Assembly (NCBI GenBank): GCA_004194705.1
Contig: SADC01000868.1
Location: 176,093-240,092 of the forward strand
Source of the DNA: Ditylenchus dipsaci
Taxonomy: Eukaryota > Nematoda > Chromadorea > Rhabditida > Anguinidae
DNA length: 64,000 nucleotides
Direction: 5' to 3'
The translations under genes and the position numbers were made by a program. Under the pieces are notes generated by a model. The model was not told where the DNA came from. It saw only the letters and a list, made by a program, of their open reading frames with translations, and searched no databases. Of this stretch, positions 12,365-24,609 are shown piece after piece; position 1 is the first letter of the stretch; each line of letters starts with the position of its first letter.

Positions 12365-12860
12365 CTGTGAATGTGGATGACTATGGCGACAACGATCAAA
12401 TGGATGACATCAAGCTCGGGCAGGGTGAAGAAGATAGATAGCGTGTGGCTTCCGTCGAGGTGAAACTTTTCTACCTGATATAGCACCAATTATGGCGTTG
12501 GTCACACACATGTCCATACATATCTTGATTACTTATTTTAAGCAAGATCAGAAGACTGCCACTACTAAACGAGTGACTACTCATTCATGACAAGTATGTA
12601 AGGGCCGGCATTCCCGATACTAAACCTCTGTAGATCGCTATGTAAGTACTTTTGGATATTTTCGTACCCTAATGTGAGCTAAATATGACCTTATCCAGGG
12701 GCGCTCCGGTTATGGTCGAATTGGTAGGCGAAATAGATTCTCTGGAAATTGCGCTCAGAGAGCTCACGGACAAACCGATTTCGATCATCATACGCCGCTA
12801 CCTACCAGATGGAAGTTTCGAAGATTGTGCGTTGATGAATTGCAAATTCTTGATGAGTGA
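12365..12860 (+). pseudogene. POLR2F: RNA polymerase subunit RPB6/RPABC2 (shared by Pol I, II, III), damaged copy
   Basis: RPB6 is a small subunit shared by all three nuclear RNA polymerases, with an acidic N-terminus and a conserved C-terminal half. Exons: 12365-12424 (acidic DDYGDNDQMDD), 12547-12641 (QKTATTKRVTT, then an MTKY-like stretch) and 12699-12860 (GAPVMVEL, then [16 protein letters not shown] and VDEL). Spliced phases agree at both introns (122 and 57 nt), so this is not a processed pseudogene. Damage: one base missing near 12582, 12592 and 12827, and TAG at 12631-12633 where the family has Gln. The three indels resemble those in other genes of the window and may be sequencing errors; the TAG is a substitution and harder to excuse. 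No start codon is visible. It sits between the 6375/14672 inverted arms, so it may be a captured copy. Confidence 0.75.
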
Positions 12861-13273
12861 GGAAGTATCGTTTGAATATAAATCCTTTGTTTTCGATGGT
12901 AATTGGCTGTAAAGATGTTGTTAGGTTGTTTCGTCCAAATAAACTTGTTTCCGATTACCTTTTTTCGCAGCCTAGTTTGAATCCTTGTTTCTTGAGAGAA
13001 TTTGTGTGTAAAGGGCTCATGAAAAGTCTTGAATGATTTTTTTGCGCCAGCAATATTGGCTGAACCTTTACAGCTGACAGTTGAATCAAAATTCAGCATT
13101 AATTAAGCTCAGGATAATAGTTTTTCTCAAAAATATAAACAAAAATACTCGAAAATTTGTAAAAAAAGAAAAAGGAATTTAAAACTACCTAATTTTGCAA
13201 TTTTTTGCAAAAAAATATTGGCGTTTTGTTTATTTTGAAGAGATTAGGATTTTGAATTTTTGGCCCCTGTGTC
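12861..13273. other. RPB6 3' flank, nothing recognised
   Basis: AT-rich with A-runs; no exon or repeat partner supported. Confidence 0.4.
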
Positions 13274-14118
13274 CATAGCTGCACGGGCGCCGGCGCCGGC
13301 GCCGGTGTGCGCCCCAAAAATTTTCAGGAAAATCGGGCGCCGGCGCCGGCGCCGATTTAAAAAAAAACCCGGCGCCGGTGCCCGTCGCCGATTTTTGAAA
13401 AGCCCGGCGCCGGTGCCGGCGCCCGGCGCCATATTTTCAAGCAATATATATATTTTAAATTATATTATTTTTTATAAAACAATAAAAAACAAAAGTAACT
13501 CCGAGTTCAAAGAGCCTGCTAGTTGAGCGCTGTTTGTTAATTGCTAGTGTCAGGAAGTGACAGGCTGCCAGTGGCAGCCTGTCACTGAGAGGCACTTTTT
13601 GCTTTATCTTATAAATATATCTTTTACAACGAAATAGATCTTGATTGACCTTAATCAAGACCAACGCTAATTAGTTTTGCTGTTAACTTTTCAGTGTAAA
13701 TTTTCCTATTTTCTGCTTGCCGATTTTTAATCGCGTGATTTTTATTGTTTTTATCATTTCTTGCTCTGTCTGGCAAAAACACATTTTTATTTACTTAGTT
13801 ACGTTTTTGGCTCCCAGAAAGGATAACAATACTGGTAGTTCAATGCAATTTTTGGAAAAATTGTGCTAGTTCCGGCGCCCGGCGCCCTAGAAATAGACGG
13901 CGCCGGCGCCCGGCGCCGGCGCCGATTTTTAAAAAACCCCGGCGCCGGCGCCCGGCGCCGATTTTCAAAAAGCCCGGCGCCGGTGCCGGCGCCCGGCGCT
14001 ATAAAAAGAGACGGCGCCCACTGGCGCCGGCGCCGGCGCCGGCGCCCGGCGCCGATTTTTGAAAAGCCCGGCGCCGGTGCCGGCGCCCGGCGCCGAAAAA
14101 TTTTCCCGTGCAGCTATG
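13274..14118. repeat. Element with GGCGCC-rich arms
   Basis: TIR CATAGCTGCACGGG on the left and CCCGTGCAGCTATG on the right. Both arms (13285-13432, 13873-14095) are arrays of GGCGCC palindromes broken by (A/C)GATTTTTxAAAA spacers. Arg/Pro/Ala-rich ORFs here are array translations. Solitary GGCGCC clusters at 48905-49045 and 49723-49762 look like fragments of the same family. Confidence 0.75.
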
Positions 14119-14999
14119 CCTGTGTCACAGCCTCAGCCGGCTTAGGTGTGAAAATTTCACATCAGCCTCAGTCGTCAGCCGGGCTCAAAATTTCAACTCA
14201 GCCGTCATTCTCAGCCGCCTCATGGCTGAGTTGAGACTCAGTCATCACCCTGGTAGCAAGCCCAAACCACTGGGTAAAATCAGGTACCCCTATTTAAGCA
14301 ACATCACTTGAGGCACTAGTAGCTGGACACTTCAATATCACCTTGTCAGCACCTCAAAGTTGAGTTGCCACAAAGCTGACGCCGAAACTGCAATGAGAAC
14401 ATGTGTTTTGAGGGAGTTTGTTGATAAAACTTAGTTTGTGTTACTAACATTGCTTGGGATACTAACCTGACGGTTGATAGACCCTCTACGGGTTAAGAAT
14501 GCCAACTAGGTGCTTGCGGTATCATCCAAGAGGTCAGGGTTCCCTTCCAGTTATAGTTACGATTATGAATTCTCCTAGTGACATTCTGGCGCACTAATTA
14601 CCGGTGCACTAATTAAGGCGCACTAATTACTGGCGCACTGATTACCGGCGCACTAATTACTGGCGCAAAAAAATTGCTTTTCGATTTTGAGTCGATCTGC
14701 GTTGGCATAAATCCAGAAACGAACTTATAAAAATAGTTGTGTCGATTTAAAAGTGGGCGAAATTCTTGAAACACCCTGTATATCGAATATAGAAGAGAAT
14801 ATCGAATTCACTTCACGACAGAAATTTATAAAGCGTCTAAAATCGGTGGAATTTTCGGAGACATCCTTTTCGCATAAGTTGCTGTGATACAGAGCAAAAA
14901 ATTTTAAACCTGATGGAATAATCGACAAAACCTGTCACATTCAAAATCTCTCCAAGAAAGAGAAAAATAAATTTAAAAAACCGCAAAATCAGGCTCTAG
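14119..14999. other. Spacer with the right GGCGCACTAATTA arm
   Basis: 14119-14260 has repeated CAGCCTCAGTCGTCAGCC-like words. 14586-14672 is the right arm paired with 6375-6437. The rest is non-coding as far as can be seen. Confidence 0.5.
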
Positions 15000-15054
15000 G
15001 TAAATTCGTCAACGGTGAATTCGTCAACCGGTAAATTCGTCAACGGAATTTTAC

Positions 15055-15533
15055 TTAACCCATTTATGCCTAGACGTAGAAAATTCTACGTGAAATTTTG
15101 AATTTTTTTCGTGTTGCTGAAAAGTCATATATAGATGCAAAAATTATCGTTTTTATTACACAAAAGTTGTCAAAAACAATGTGTGATCAGTAAAATTTTG
15201 AGATTTTGACCTTTTTATTTATTCAGATACACAAATAGTACAACATTCATAGAGAACATTTTACTCTTTCACATGAAATTCTTTGAAGCATTTGTCATGA
15301 AGACCAACGTTACACTTTTCACATTTCTTCGTAGTTCTACCTTTACATATGGCACAAACAAGTGCTGATTGACATGCAACCATCCAGTGATCGTGGTGAT
15401 CATACCTTACACTGTTGTTGACGCGCTTGAAGATAAACTGTTGGGGTTCTGAGGATCTTCGGCCAGGCCCTGTCGGTGGACCCTCTTCAGCAGACTCTTC
15501 GGTCTCTTCAGCAAACGATCGATTTCCTTGCTA
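15055..15533 (-). pseudogene. piggyBac transposase, C-terminal zinc-finger fragment
   Basis: PiggyBac transposases cut and paste DNA at TTAA sites. The minus strand from about 15500 to the TAA at 15261-15263 reads an acidic/Pro spacer, then QQFIFKRVNN, then a Cys-rich finger (CAICKGRTTKKCEKCNVGLH, CFKEFH), the usual C-terminus of PGBD-type proteins. At 15055 the target-type tetranucleotide TTAA is followed by CCCATTTATGCC, a piggyBac-like end, about 200 bp beyond the stop codon as expected. The catalytic aspartates are not seen, and the upstream coding part is interrupted by the MITE at 15542-15704. A piece at 15690-15960 may be more of the same gene but is not identifiable. Confidence 0.75.
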
Positions 15534-15541
15534 GCTTCTAC

Positions 15542-15704
15542 CAGGGTCCGCAATTTCAAGCGTTTTTGGAAATGCTAGCATTACTTACTAGCATTTTTCA
15601 AAGTTTGAAAAATGCTAGTAATTTCACTGTCAATGCTAGTAATTTCACTGTCATTTCACTGTCAATGCTAGCATTTCCAAAAACGCTTAAAATTGCGAAC
15701 CCTT
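15542..15704. mobile_element. 163-bp hAT-type MITE inside the piggyBac gene
   Basis: Ends CAGGGTCCGCAATTT and AAATTGCGAACCCTT; hairpin arms with ATGCTAGCATT words; flanking 8-bp duplication GCTTCTAC at 15534-15541 and 15705-15712. Confidence 0.85.
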
Positions 15705-16371
15705 GCTTCTACGCCCACTTTGATACCGATCTGAATCTAACAAGGCTGAAAACAGCCAGAAATAGATAGTAATAATCTTCAAGTGTTCCTCCATTCTTAT
15801 TGGGCTCCCAGTATATCGGCCAGGCTTTAAAGCATCACAATTCGGGTTGCAGAACCGGCAGTAGCCAACAAACATGCTCTTCTCTTCCTTACGAGTGAAA
15901 TAGCTCGAACACCAAGAAAGCGGTTTTGTTTGTTTTGACATCTGTAAAAAAACCCAAAAAAAGCACAAAACGACTGCTACCTGACCTAAACGGGTATCCA
16001 CCTCTAGAATCCGAAATTTTCGATTTAGCCTAAGGTAATTCGTAATTAAACTTTTTTGGGGGTTTCGTTATTAAGCGGCATGCAGATGAAAGATTTTTGA
16101 CAGAAAAGTTGATGAATTTACTTTTGAGTATTGACCGAGAATAGGACACTCCACATTGCAAATGATATAAAAAAGTGAAAAAGTCGATGGTTTTCTAATG
16201 TAAATAAAAGTCAATATTGCCCAAGTTGTAGTACCAGATATAGCTATCTGAGTGCTGGTACCTAGGTTATGTTACATAGCTAGTGATCCACCTTACCTCT
16301 GATCCGCCTCCTCACATGGTCTGGTCTATCCACCGCCACTGTCACCACTACCACTACAAGATACTTTTACT

Positions 16372-17493
16372 TACCGTAAATGTTCTAATAGCTCACCGGG
16401 TGAGTTATTTTTCAACCTCTCTCCAGGGGGGTGAGTTATTAGAGAGGGGTGAGTTAATGGAGAGGGGTGGGTTATTTTTCAAAGGGTCGGCGCTAAAGGC
16501 GCCGGATTTTTTTGCGTCAGCTCTTCAGCGGCAGTAACTTGATCCATCGCATACCGGGCTTCCATTAGATCGAATTCTCCATCGGGAATCAGGCCATGTT
16601 CTTTGAAGCAGTGGACTAGACCGTCTTCACTCTCGTCGTGGCAAATCGTAATCCCACAGTCTGAAAATAGAAGTTTATTGTGAAAAACCAAAAGCAAAAG
16701 ATAAACCCTTGAAAGACTTAGCAATAGACTCACTTGAAAGCGACTTCCAAGCTGAGACGATCCAATCTAGGTAAATTTCCATAGACGGAGCTCGAGGATT
16801 TCCAGCGGCTGTGAATTCTTTCCAGCGGCTGTGAATTAATTATGGAGCAACATGAACTTATTTAGCCATCCAGTACTGCACTAAGATTTTCTTTGTTGAC
16901 CAAGTATTAAAGACAGAAACAAAGCTTGAAATCTCCGTGGTCTTTTTCTGAGTTGAACGTCCTTACCGCTTGCTGCTGCAAAATTCTTCTAGAGACGCGA
17001 AGCTTTGTAGACCTACGTTCTCTCACCCAAGCTGCTAGTTGATCATCAATGTCATTGAACGTGAGTCGCCGTCCAGATATTCTCAGCGTGCTTAGCCACC
17101 TTTAAGAATTCAAATTCCGTAGAACAAGCTTTGAGCTTGCTCGGCGTTTTAACTTGCTCATGTTCACTTTTGGAGCTGCTGCCGTGGTTAGCAATTATGT
17201 TTTCCATTAAACACTATAATGATGCGTGGAAATCAAAAATATTACACGCAAGCCAAAAAACGAATTTTAAAACTGGTTTAAAAAAATTGTACGGTAGAGT
17301 GTTTTCTAGACTTCAAATCGTGCTAAGAAAAATAAGCATCGAAAAATGATTTCTGATTTTTTATCGAAACTGCCGACAAGAACTACTTCACTAGGGGGGG
17401 GGGTGAGCTATTAGAGAGGGGTGAGTTATTTTTCGATCAGCTCTCAGGGGGTGAGTTAATGGAGAGGGGTGAGCTATTAGAACAAATACGGTA
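16372..17493 (-). mobile_element. Deleted pogo/Tigger transposon with transposase fragments (family copy 2, word CTCACC)
   Basis: Ends TACCGTAAATGTTCTAATAG and CTATTAGAACAAATACGGTA, with copy-specific word GCTCACC/GGTGAG. On the minus strand, 17090-16970 encodes a CENP-B/Tigger-type DNA-binding segment (SGRRLTFNDIDDQLAAWVRE, then RRSTKLRVSRRILQQQA). 16690-16500 encodes a C-terminal segment with CGIT, SEDGLVHCFKE and GEFDLMEARYAMD, like the tail of Tigger DDE transposases. The catalytic DDE core between them is missing, so this is a non-autonomous deletion derivative. It assigns the whole CTAATAG-word MITE family to the pogo/Tigger branch of Tc1/mariner. Confidence 0.8.
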
Positions 17494-18111
17494 AGCACCA
17501 CATCCTAGGCACTTCTGCCTGAGTAAGGATACCTAGGCCGTGCCTCGATACTAACACCTTAGTACCACTACCTAGGTACAACAACCTGAGTACCATTTAC
17601 TTAGTAGTACTATCTTCGCATCACCTGTATACCATACGGGCATAAAACTTTTACAAACTCTGGTTCCAGCAAGTCAGGTAGCATTTTTAGCATTATCAAA
17701 CAGTGTTCAGGACGTTATTCTCGATAGGGTACAATGATTTTTGGTAGTCAAGTCAAAATCCGTTGACGAATTTACCAGTTGACGAATTTACCAGTTGACG
17801 AATTTACCGTTGACGAATTCACCGTCGCCTGCAATATCATCACGCAAAAATAAAAATTGTTCTGGTCAAAAATGGGTTTTAAAATACTCATCGGGATTTG
17901 GCAATGTTTGGGATCGGGATTTTCAAAATCGATCATGAGGGATTCGGGATCCGGATTTAGCACCTGATCGAGAGGGATCCCGATCCCCTGCAAAGACAAA
18001 TAAGTTGCATGTTTGTCGCTGGGTTCGATTTCCAGTGCCGGTTTTGCCTTTTTGATGATTTCATTATTAGTTCAATAAAAAATATTCGTGAATATTTTCA
18101 CAATAAAAGTG
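17494..18111. other. Spacer; right arm of the 15.0-17.8 kb composite
   Basis: 17500-17640 is rich in CCTAGGTAC/ACCTAGG words. 17758-17823 is the GACGAATTTACC arm. 17840-17995 has GGGAT/ATCCC words like the 38.8-39.5 kb element. Nothing coding recognised. Confidence 0.45.
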
Positions 18112-18172
18112 GTGTCCCGCGCGCATTCAAACTTATGAAATTCTCAGTCGGCGACGGCTATTGTCCTTTAAA
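18112..18172. repeat. Fragment of the CGCGCGAATTC/GGCGACGGCTATGGTCCTTT MITE
   Basis: Closely matches one arm of 49267-49466. It lies about 55 bp upstream of the helicase start codon, so part of that promoter region is repeat-derived. Confidence 0.65.
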
Positions 18173-18227
18173 AAAGAATTCAGATATCGTACGCGATCCA
18201 TTTTGAAAGCATTCAAGAAGAAAAACG

Positions 18228-20185
<1,958 letters not shown>

Positions 20186-20278
20186 AGAAATGGTTGGTTT
20201 GAAATAGTCAGTTAGTGTTATTGGGTACCAAGTGTTATTTGTGTTCCGAAATTGTCTGATAAATAAGGTTTTCCCACA

Positions 20279-20779
20279 TACCGTATTTATTCTAATAGAA
20301 TAGCATGCTCTTCTATTTTTCAACCTCCTTCAGGGAGTGCTCCTCTATTAGAGACTGCTGTTCTAATAGAGACTGCTCTTCTATTTTTCGATATAAATGT
20401 TGCGGGAGAGTTCGTACCAAATCGCTTACACAGAAAGTGTATCAAATACAAGACAGCCCATAAAATTATGAAGAAATTTATTAATTTACATCATAGTCAA
20501 CTCTCTCTATAAGCACGTCTATGGGCCGACTGCTGCCGTACTTCATGGAGAGGTATACCTTATATAAAGAGTATCTCATAACGAGGGTTCCTTGACATTA
20601 ATTTCGTTAAACGTACTTCATACAGAGTTTTGGGGACGGTTTGGCGACGGCTCTTCTGTTAGAGACTGCTCTTATATTTATTACACCCTCCTCGGGGGTG
20701 CTCTTCTATCGGAGACTGCACTTCTAATATAGACTGCTCTTTTAATATAGACTGCTCTTCTATTAGCATAAATACGGTT
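20279..20779. repeat. pogo/Tigger-type MITE, family copy 3 (word GCTCTTC)
   Basis: Ends TACCGTATTTATTCTAATAG and CTATTAGCATAAATACGGTA. The right side repeats ATAGACTGCTCTTCTA several times. A degenerate CAGTCAAC-type MITE seems nested at about 20497-20600. It starts 93 bp after the helicase stop codon, so it may affect that gene's 3' UTR. Confidence 0.75.
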
Positions 20780-21536
20780 ATTAGATCTTTCAAACGTTTT
20801 TAGAGTTCCAGCAAAATTGATGCCTAGTGCCATGAGCCGGGGGTCCGAGCGTAAAAGTTACTGCAATTTTCGCATGAGCGAGAAACCGAGAATATCGATT
20901 TGAGCCGCCCAAGAACGAGAAAGATGTCAAACTTGGAACAAAGTGAAAAAATTTCTCGCAACACTACTAGAGTGTTGCGACATTTAGCTCATATACTTCA
21001 TGGAGTCTTGTTGGATTTTTGTCAGGCAGGGTAATGCATCGGGTAACAACCTATTTTCGGCCCTAATATAGATTTTTAAATTTTAGTTGGAAGCAATCTC
21101 AATTGTCACTTTGGAATGGTCACTTACCTTGAGCGGGTAGAAAGACGGGTGTTCTGGACAATCTTTTTATCAAAGATAGTTTTACGACCAAAGTATCTAT
21201 TCATTTTATTTTATATTTGAAGCAAAGCAAGTGATATTTATGCCACAAGGATATACATGTCATAAACATAAAAATTCGGGATAGGATTCATCAGATTCAA
21301 TAAGTAGTCCTTTAATTTGCAAATTTTGGATAGGGAGTACGGCCAGTTCCCGATGCTTTTTTAGCGCTGTGCTCAATAGAACTGCGCAAAAAGACTTCCT
21401 GCTTATACATGTATTATGGTTGCCCCAAAAGATTGAAAATGACAGACATTGAACATAGTTTTGTTAACCGGGGGCTAGCGCATAAAAGCTCTGGTATGTA
21501 TATGTTTTTATGCATCCAGAGTCACTTTCGAGTGAT
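20780..21536. other. No gene seen
   Basis: AT-rich spacer. 21495-21536 carries ATGCATCCAGAGTCACTTTC, the extended flank of hairpin family copies 2 and 3. Confidence 0.4.
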
Positions 21537-21649
21537 TTGTGTTTAAGGTATGTGGGTGAGCGCATCTCAACTCCAAGCCCACAAAGGGGGCGCAGGGGGC
21601 GTGAGAGTTAGAGATGCGCGCACTCACTTACCTTAGACATGATTCGGAG
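21537..21649. repeat. 110-bp hairpin MITE, copy 3
   Basis: TTAAGGTATGTGGGTGAGCG to CGCGCACTCACTTACCTTAG around an AAGGGGGCGCAGGGGGC core. Shares the outer flank ATGCATCCAGAGTCAC with copy 2 (inverted there), so the true element is longer than 110 bp. Confidence 0.8.
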
Positions 21650-21980
21650 CAAGATTGTTGATCTAAAATGCATTTAGAGGCTTCTTTCCAAGCTCCATTT
21701 ACCAAGACGCAAAAAACCATCGGGAACTGGCCTGTGTCCATTGGATGGAACTTAAGTAGATAATGAATCTTTCTCAAACATTAACCGTAATTAAAAGGGT
21801 GGGACAGCATAGCATCAGGAACATTCTAGTGCCAGAAAATTGAGGTTCAACCGTCAAACATACAATATTCTAATATATACAAACAGTGATTATTATGTAG
21901 TGGTCATCACTGGCACACAATTCCTAAGTGGTTAAGCCTGGTGATTAATCAGTCTCAAGAATCTGTAAATTTCATTTATT

Positions 21981-23812
21981 AAAGGACCACGCTCACGGTG
22001 GTCTGGTGGTCCCCGCCAATTAATAATTTACCTAATCGTTGGATTTACGTATGAATTTCTTTATTAGGTTTCTAACAACACTAAACCTAAAATTTAATTC
22101 TAGCTCTAATTATGCTCCTGCGTAACACGTAACACAGAAAGTTGCACCCTGCCATATTTTTCAATTTTATTTTTCATTTAAAGCCCACACTTCTAGGGCA
22201 ACTTTGCGCGGCGAACCCCAAAAAGAGATTATAAAAGCTTGGGCTGCAGAGATTCAACTTAATCCGGCGCCACGAACGTATTTGTTACGTGACTCCATGT
22301 TACGCGGGTACTGAATCGCATAACATCGGGTAACATCGAGTCAAGTAACAAATGAAATTATGGGACCTAAATCATTCTGTTCTTGGTACTAGAAGCACCC
22401 TTAATCTCTTTTGTCAGGTTCTCTGCGCAAAGTTGCCTTTAAAGTGTGAGCTTAGAATGGAACTGTGATAAATAAAACTAAATGGGAGTGCACAGTTTTT
22501 GGTGTGACGCCGGAGTCTTATTAGAGCTTTAGAAAACGAGTAAAAAAGGTCGATGATTAGGCAAATTTGGCGTTATTCGGTTTTTAACCGACCCCCCCCC
22601 TCAAACAGCTACTCGGTTTTAATCACCACGCCCTGACAGGCCCCATCCCATCAAATCACACCTCCTCTCCCCCACGATAATTTTTAGGCTTAGCAGCTAA
22701 AAATTTGCCTTTAGGCTTAGGACCTTAGGCTCAGAGCTAAACCCGTACTAATGCTAGCTTTTTTCAAAAGCTAGGTTTTAAGTACCTTTTTTTATTATTG
22801 GAGGAGGGGAAACCGAGTACAGTCGACCCTCGATATAACGGCCCCTCTTGGGACCGGCCGCAGGGGGCCGTTATATCGAGGGCCGTTATATTGGAGGGCC
22901 GTTATATCGAGTATTTCTTGACAAAATTTTCATAGGGGGCCGTTATATTGAGGGTTGACCTATTTTAACTGTGAACTACTAAAGGGATGAACTTATTCTA
23001 TACCTTGATACTTCAAAATTAATATCACAACTTGTCTTAGACTCATGTTTGAATCCGTCGTAACATACACTGGCCCACCCTCGCCCAAGCCGAACCCTAA
23101 AAATTAAAAAAAAACAACAGGGGGGACCAAGGCAAACATATCTTGCGATTTTTTAGGCTTAGGCAAGGGTAGGCATGCCCGCATTTGCTTGGACGAACTC
23201 AAACATACCACATTATCTCTAATTTTTTAGAACTTCAAATATTTTGTGTCAATTCTTTCTTGATTTAGCTGGTAAAAACTATTTTCAGAATCAAAAAATG
23301 TTCCCTATGGCAATAGGCATACCCTTTTTAGTACACCTCTTTATTACGACCTACTTCTGTTGTTTTCCGAGAGACAAAAAGTAGCGTTTCCAACAACAGG
23401 AATGAAAATTGTAGATGGTGTAGGTGTTGAAAGCCGAAAATAATAATAAAAAAACTTTTGACAAACTTTTTTGCTATTAAAATCACATGTTTTCCATGGG
23501 GGCCGTTATATCGAGGGTGCGTTTTCTTAGACGGGACCGGCCGAGAGGGGCTGTTATATCGAGGGGGCCGCTATATCGAGGGGCCGTTATATCGAGGGTA
23601 TAACTCCTTATGTTTTAGTCAAATCCAACCAAATGGAGTCAAGGGGCCGTTATATCGAGGGGGCCGTTATATCGGGGGGGGGGCGTTATATCGAGGGTTG
23701 ACTGTAGCTTTTTTCGGGGTGGGGCAGGATATATGGGTGGTAAACACGAGTAGCGTCGAAATTTTTTTGAATTGTTGGGGGACCACCAGACCACCGTGAG
23801 CATGGTCCCCTT
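21981..23812. repeat. 1.8 kb inverted-repeat element with AAAGGACCACGCTCACGG ends
   Basis: The left end AAAGGACCACGCTCACGGTG (21981) and right end CACCGTGAGCATGGTCCCCTT (23792-23812) are inverted, extending into GGTCTGGTGGTCCCC/GGGGGACCACCAGACC. A second inverted pair inside (about 22185-22450) shares CCCACACTT / AAGTGTGAG and AAAGTTGC words. It contains the pogo-type element at 22820-23704. No coding exon recognised. Confidence 0.65.
22820..23704. mobile_element. pogo/Tigger-type non-autonomous element (CGATATAACGG ends)
   Basis: CAGTCGACCCTCGATATAAC to GTTATATCGAGGGTTGACTG, flanked by TA on both sides. GGGGCCGTTATATCGAG is repeated next to both ends. TA duplications and CAGT ends fit Tc1/mariner-pogo. 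No transposase. Confidence 0.85.
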
Positions 23813-24568
23813 AAATGAGCATGCTCGTGCGTTTCAGAAAGTTAAGGCAGAACCAGTAAAACTTTTTTAATTGTCCCATTTTTCACTCGTTTTGCGTCAA
23901 ATCTAATGTTTATAACTTTATACTATTTTTAAAAATTGGGCAGGAAACTTAAAAAATCTGGATGATCACGGCATAGGGGCGTTTAGGCAATTTTTGGACA
24001 TTTTTTATCAAATGATAATATAAGCTTTTTTGGCGTTCTGTTTTTTTTAGGGGTTTTTGCCCCATTTTCCAACCACTTAGGCCTTAGGCTTAGCCCTTAG
24101 GCGTAGGCCAGCGCACGTTAGGACGGGCTCAAATGTGCTCTCAAAACCACAGAAACCCCTAAAATAGAATGCCAAAAGAGCTTATCTTATCTTATCATTT
24201 GATAAAAAAATGTCCAAAAATTGCCTAAACGCCTACGCACCGATGGTCACAAATGTGAAAAGTAGTCGAGAATGAAGAGAAATGCTGGTCCCGGCCTTTC
24301 TTCAATGTAACGCACGGGCATCCCCCTTTAAAGGGGTATGATCGTGCCCGACGGGGAGAAAAGGCGCAAACCAGCAGTTCTTTTCTTTCTCGATAAATTT
24401 TTACATTCCTTCTCGTCTAGATTTTTTAAGTTTTCTGTATAGTTTTTAAAAGCCGTATAAGGTCATCTATATCAGATTTGACGCAGAACGAGTGAAAAAT
24501 GGGACGATTCGAAAAAATTCGGAAAAAGCTGCTGGTTCGCGCCTTAACGCACGAGCATGCCCCTTTAA
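23806..24568. repeat. Inverted-repeat MITE, GAGCATGCTCGTGCGTT ends, with nested inverted pair
   Basis: Outer ends GAGCATGCTCGTGCGTT (about 23817) and AACGCACGAGCATGCCCCTTT are inverted, followed inward by TTTTTCACTCGTTTTGCGTC / GACGCAGAACGAGTGAAAAA. A second inverted pair (23985-24060 and 24165-24235) shares GGCAATTTTTGGACATTTTTT. It ends 42 bp from the last IP3 kinase exon found. Confidence 0.75.
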
Positions 24569-24609
24569 CTGGAATTATATGTGTGCTTCATTAGGTAGTC
24601 CAATCTTAC

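Larger units (their letters stand above)
6375..14672. mobile_element. 8.3 kb region bounded by inverted arms of a GTGCGCC-TAATTA repeat
   Basis: The left arm at 6375-6437 repeats TTAGTGCGCC(AG/TT)AAT. The right arm at 14586-14672 is its reverse complement (GGCGCACTAATTACCGG), in matching order from the outside in. The arms resemble other foldback elements here that have private tandem repeats. Inside are nested MITEs and the damaged RPB6 gene. No target duplication could be found at the edges, so a single 8.3 kb transposition unit is inference; two solo arms in opposite orientation are the alternative. Confidence 0.45.
15000..17830. mobile_element. Composite bounded by inverted (GACGAATTTACC)n arms
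   Basis: Left arm 15000-15049 (AAATTCGTCAACGGTGAATTC) and right arm 17758-17823 (TTGACGAATTTACCAG repeated) are inverted copies of a 17-19 bp unit. Between them lie a piggyBac remnant, a hAT MITE and a deleted Tigger element. No clean target duplication was found outside the arms. Confidence 0.55.

Noticed and set aside
13244..14234. Arg/Pro/Ala-rich ORFs on both strands
   Set aside because: They are translations of GGCGCC arrays in transposon arms and have no independent support.
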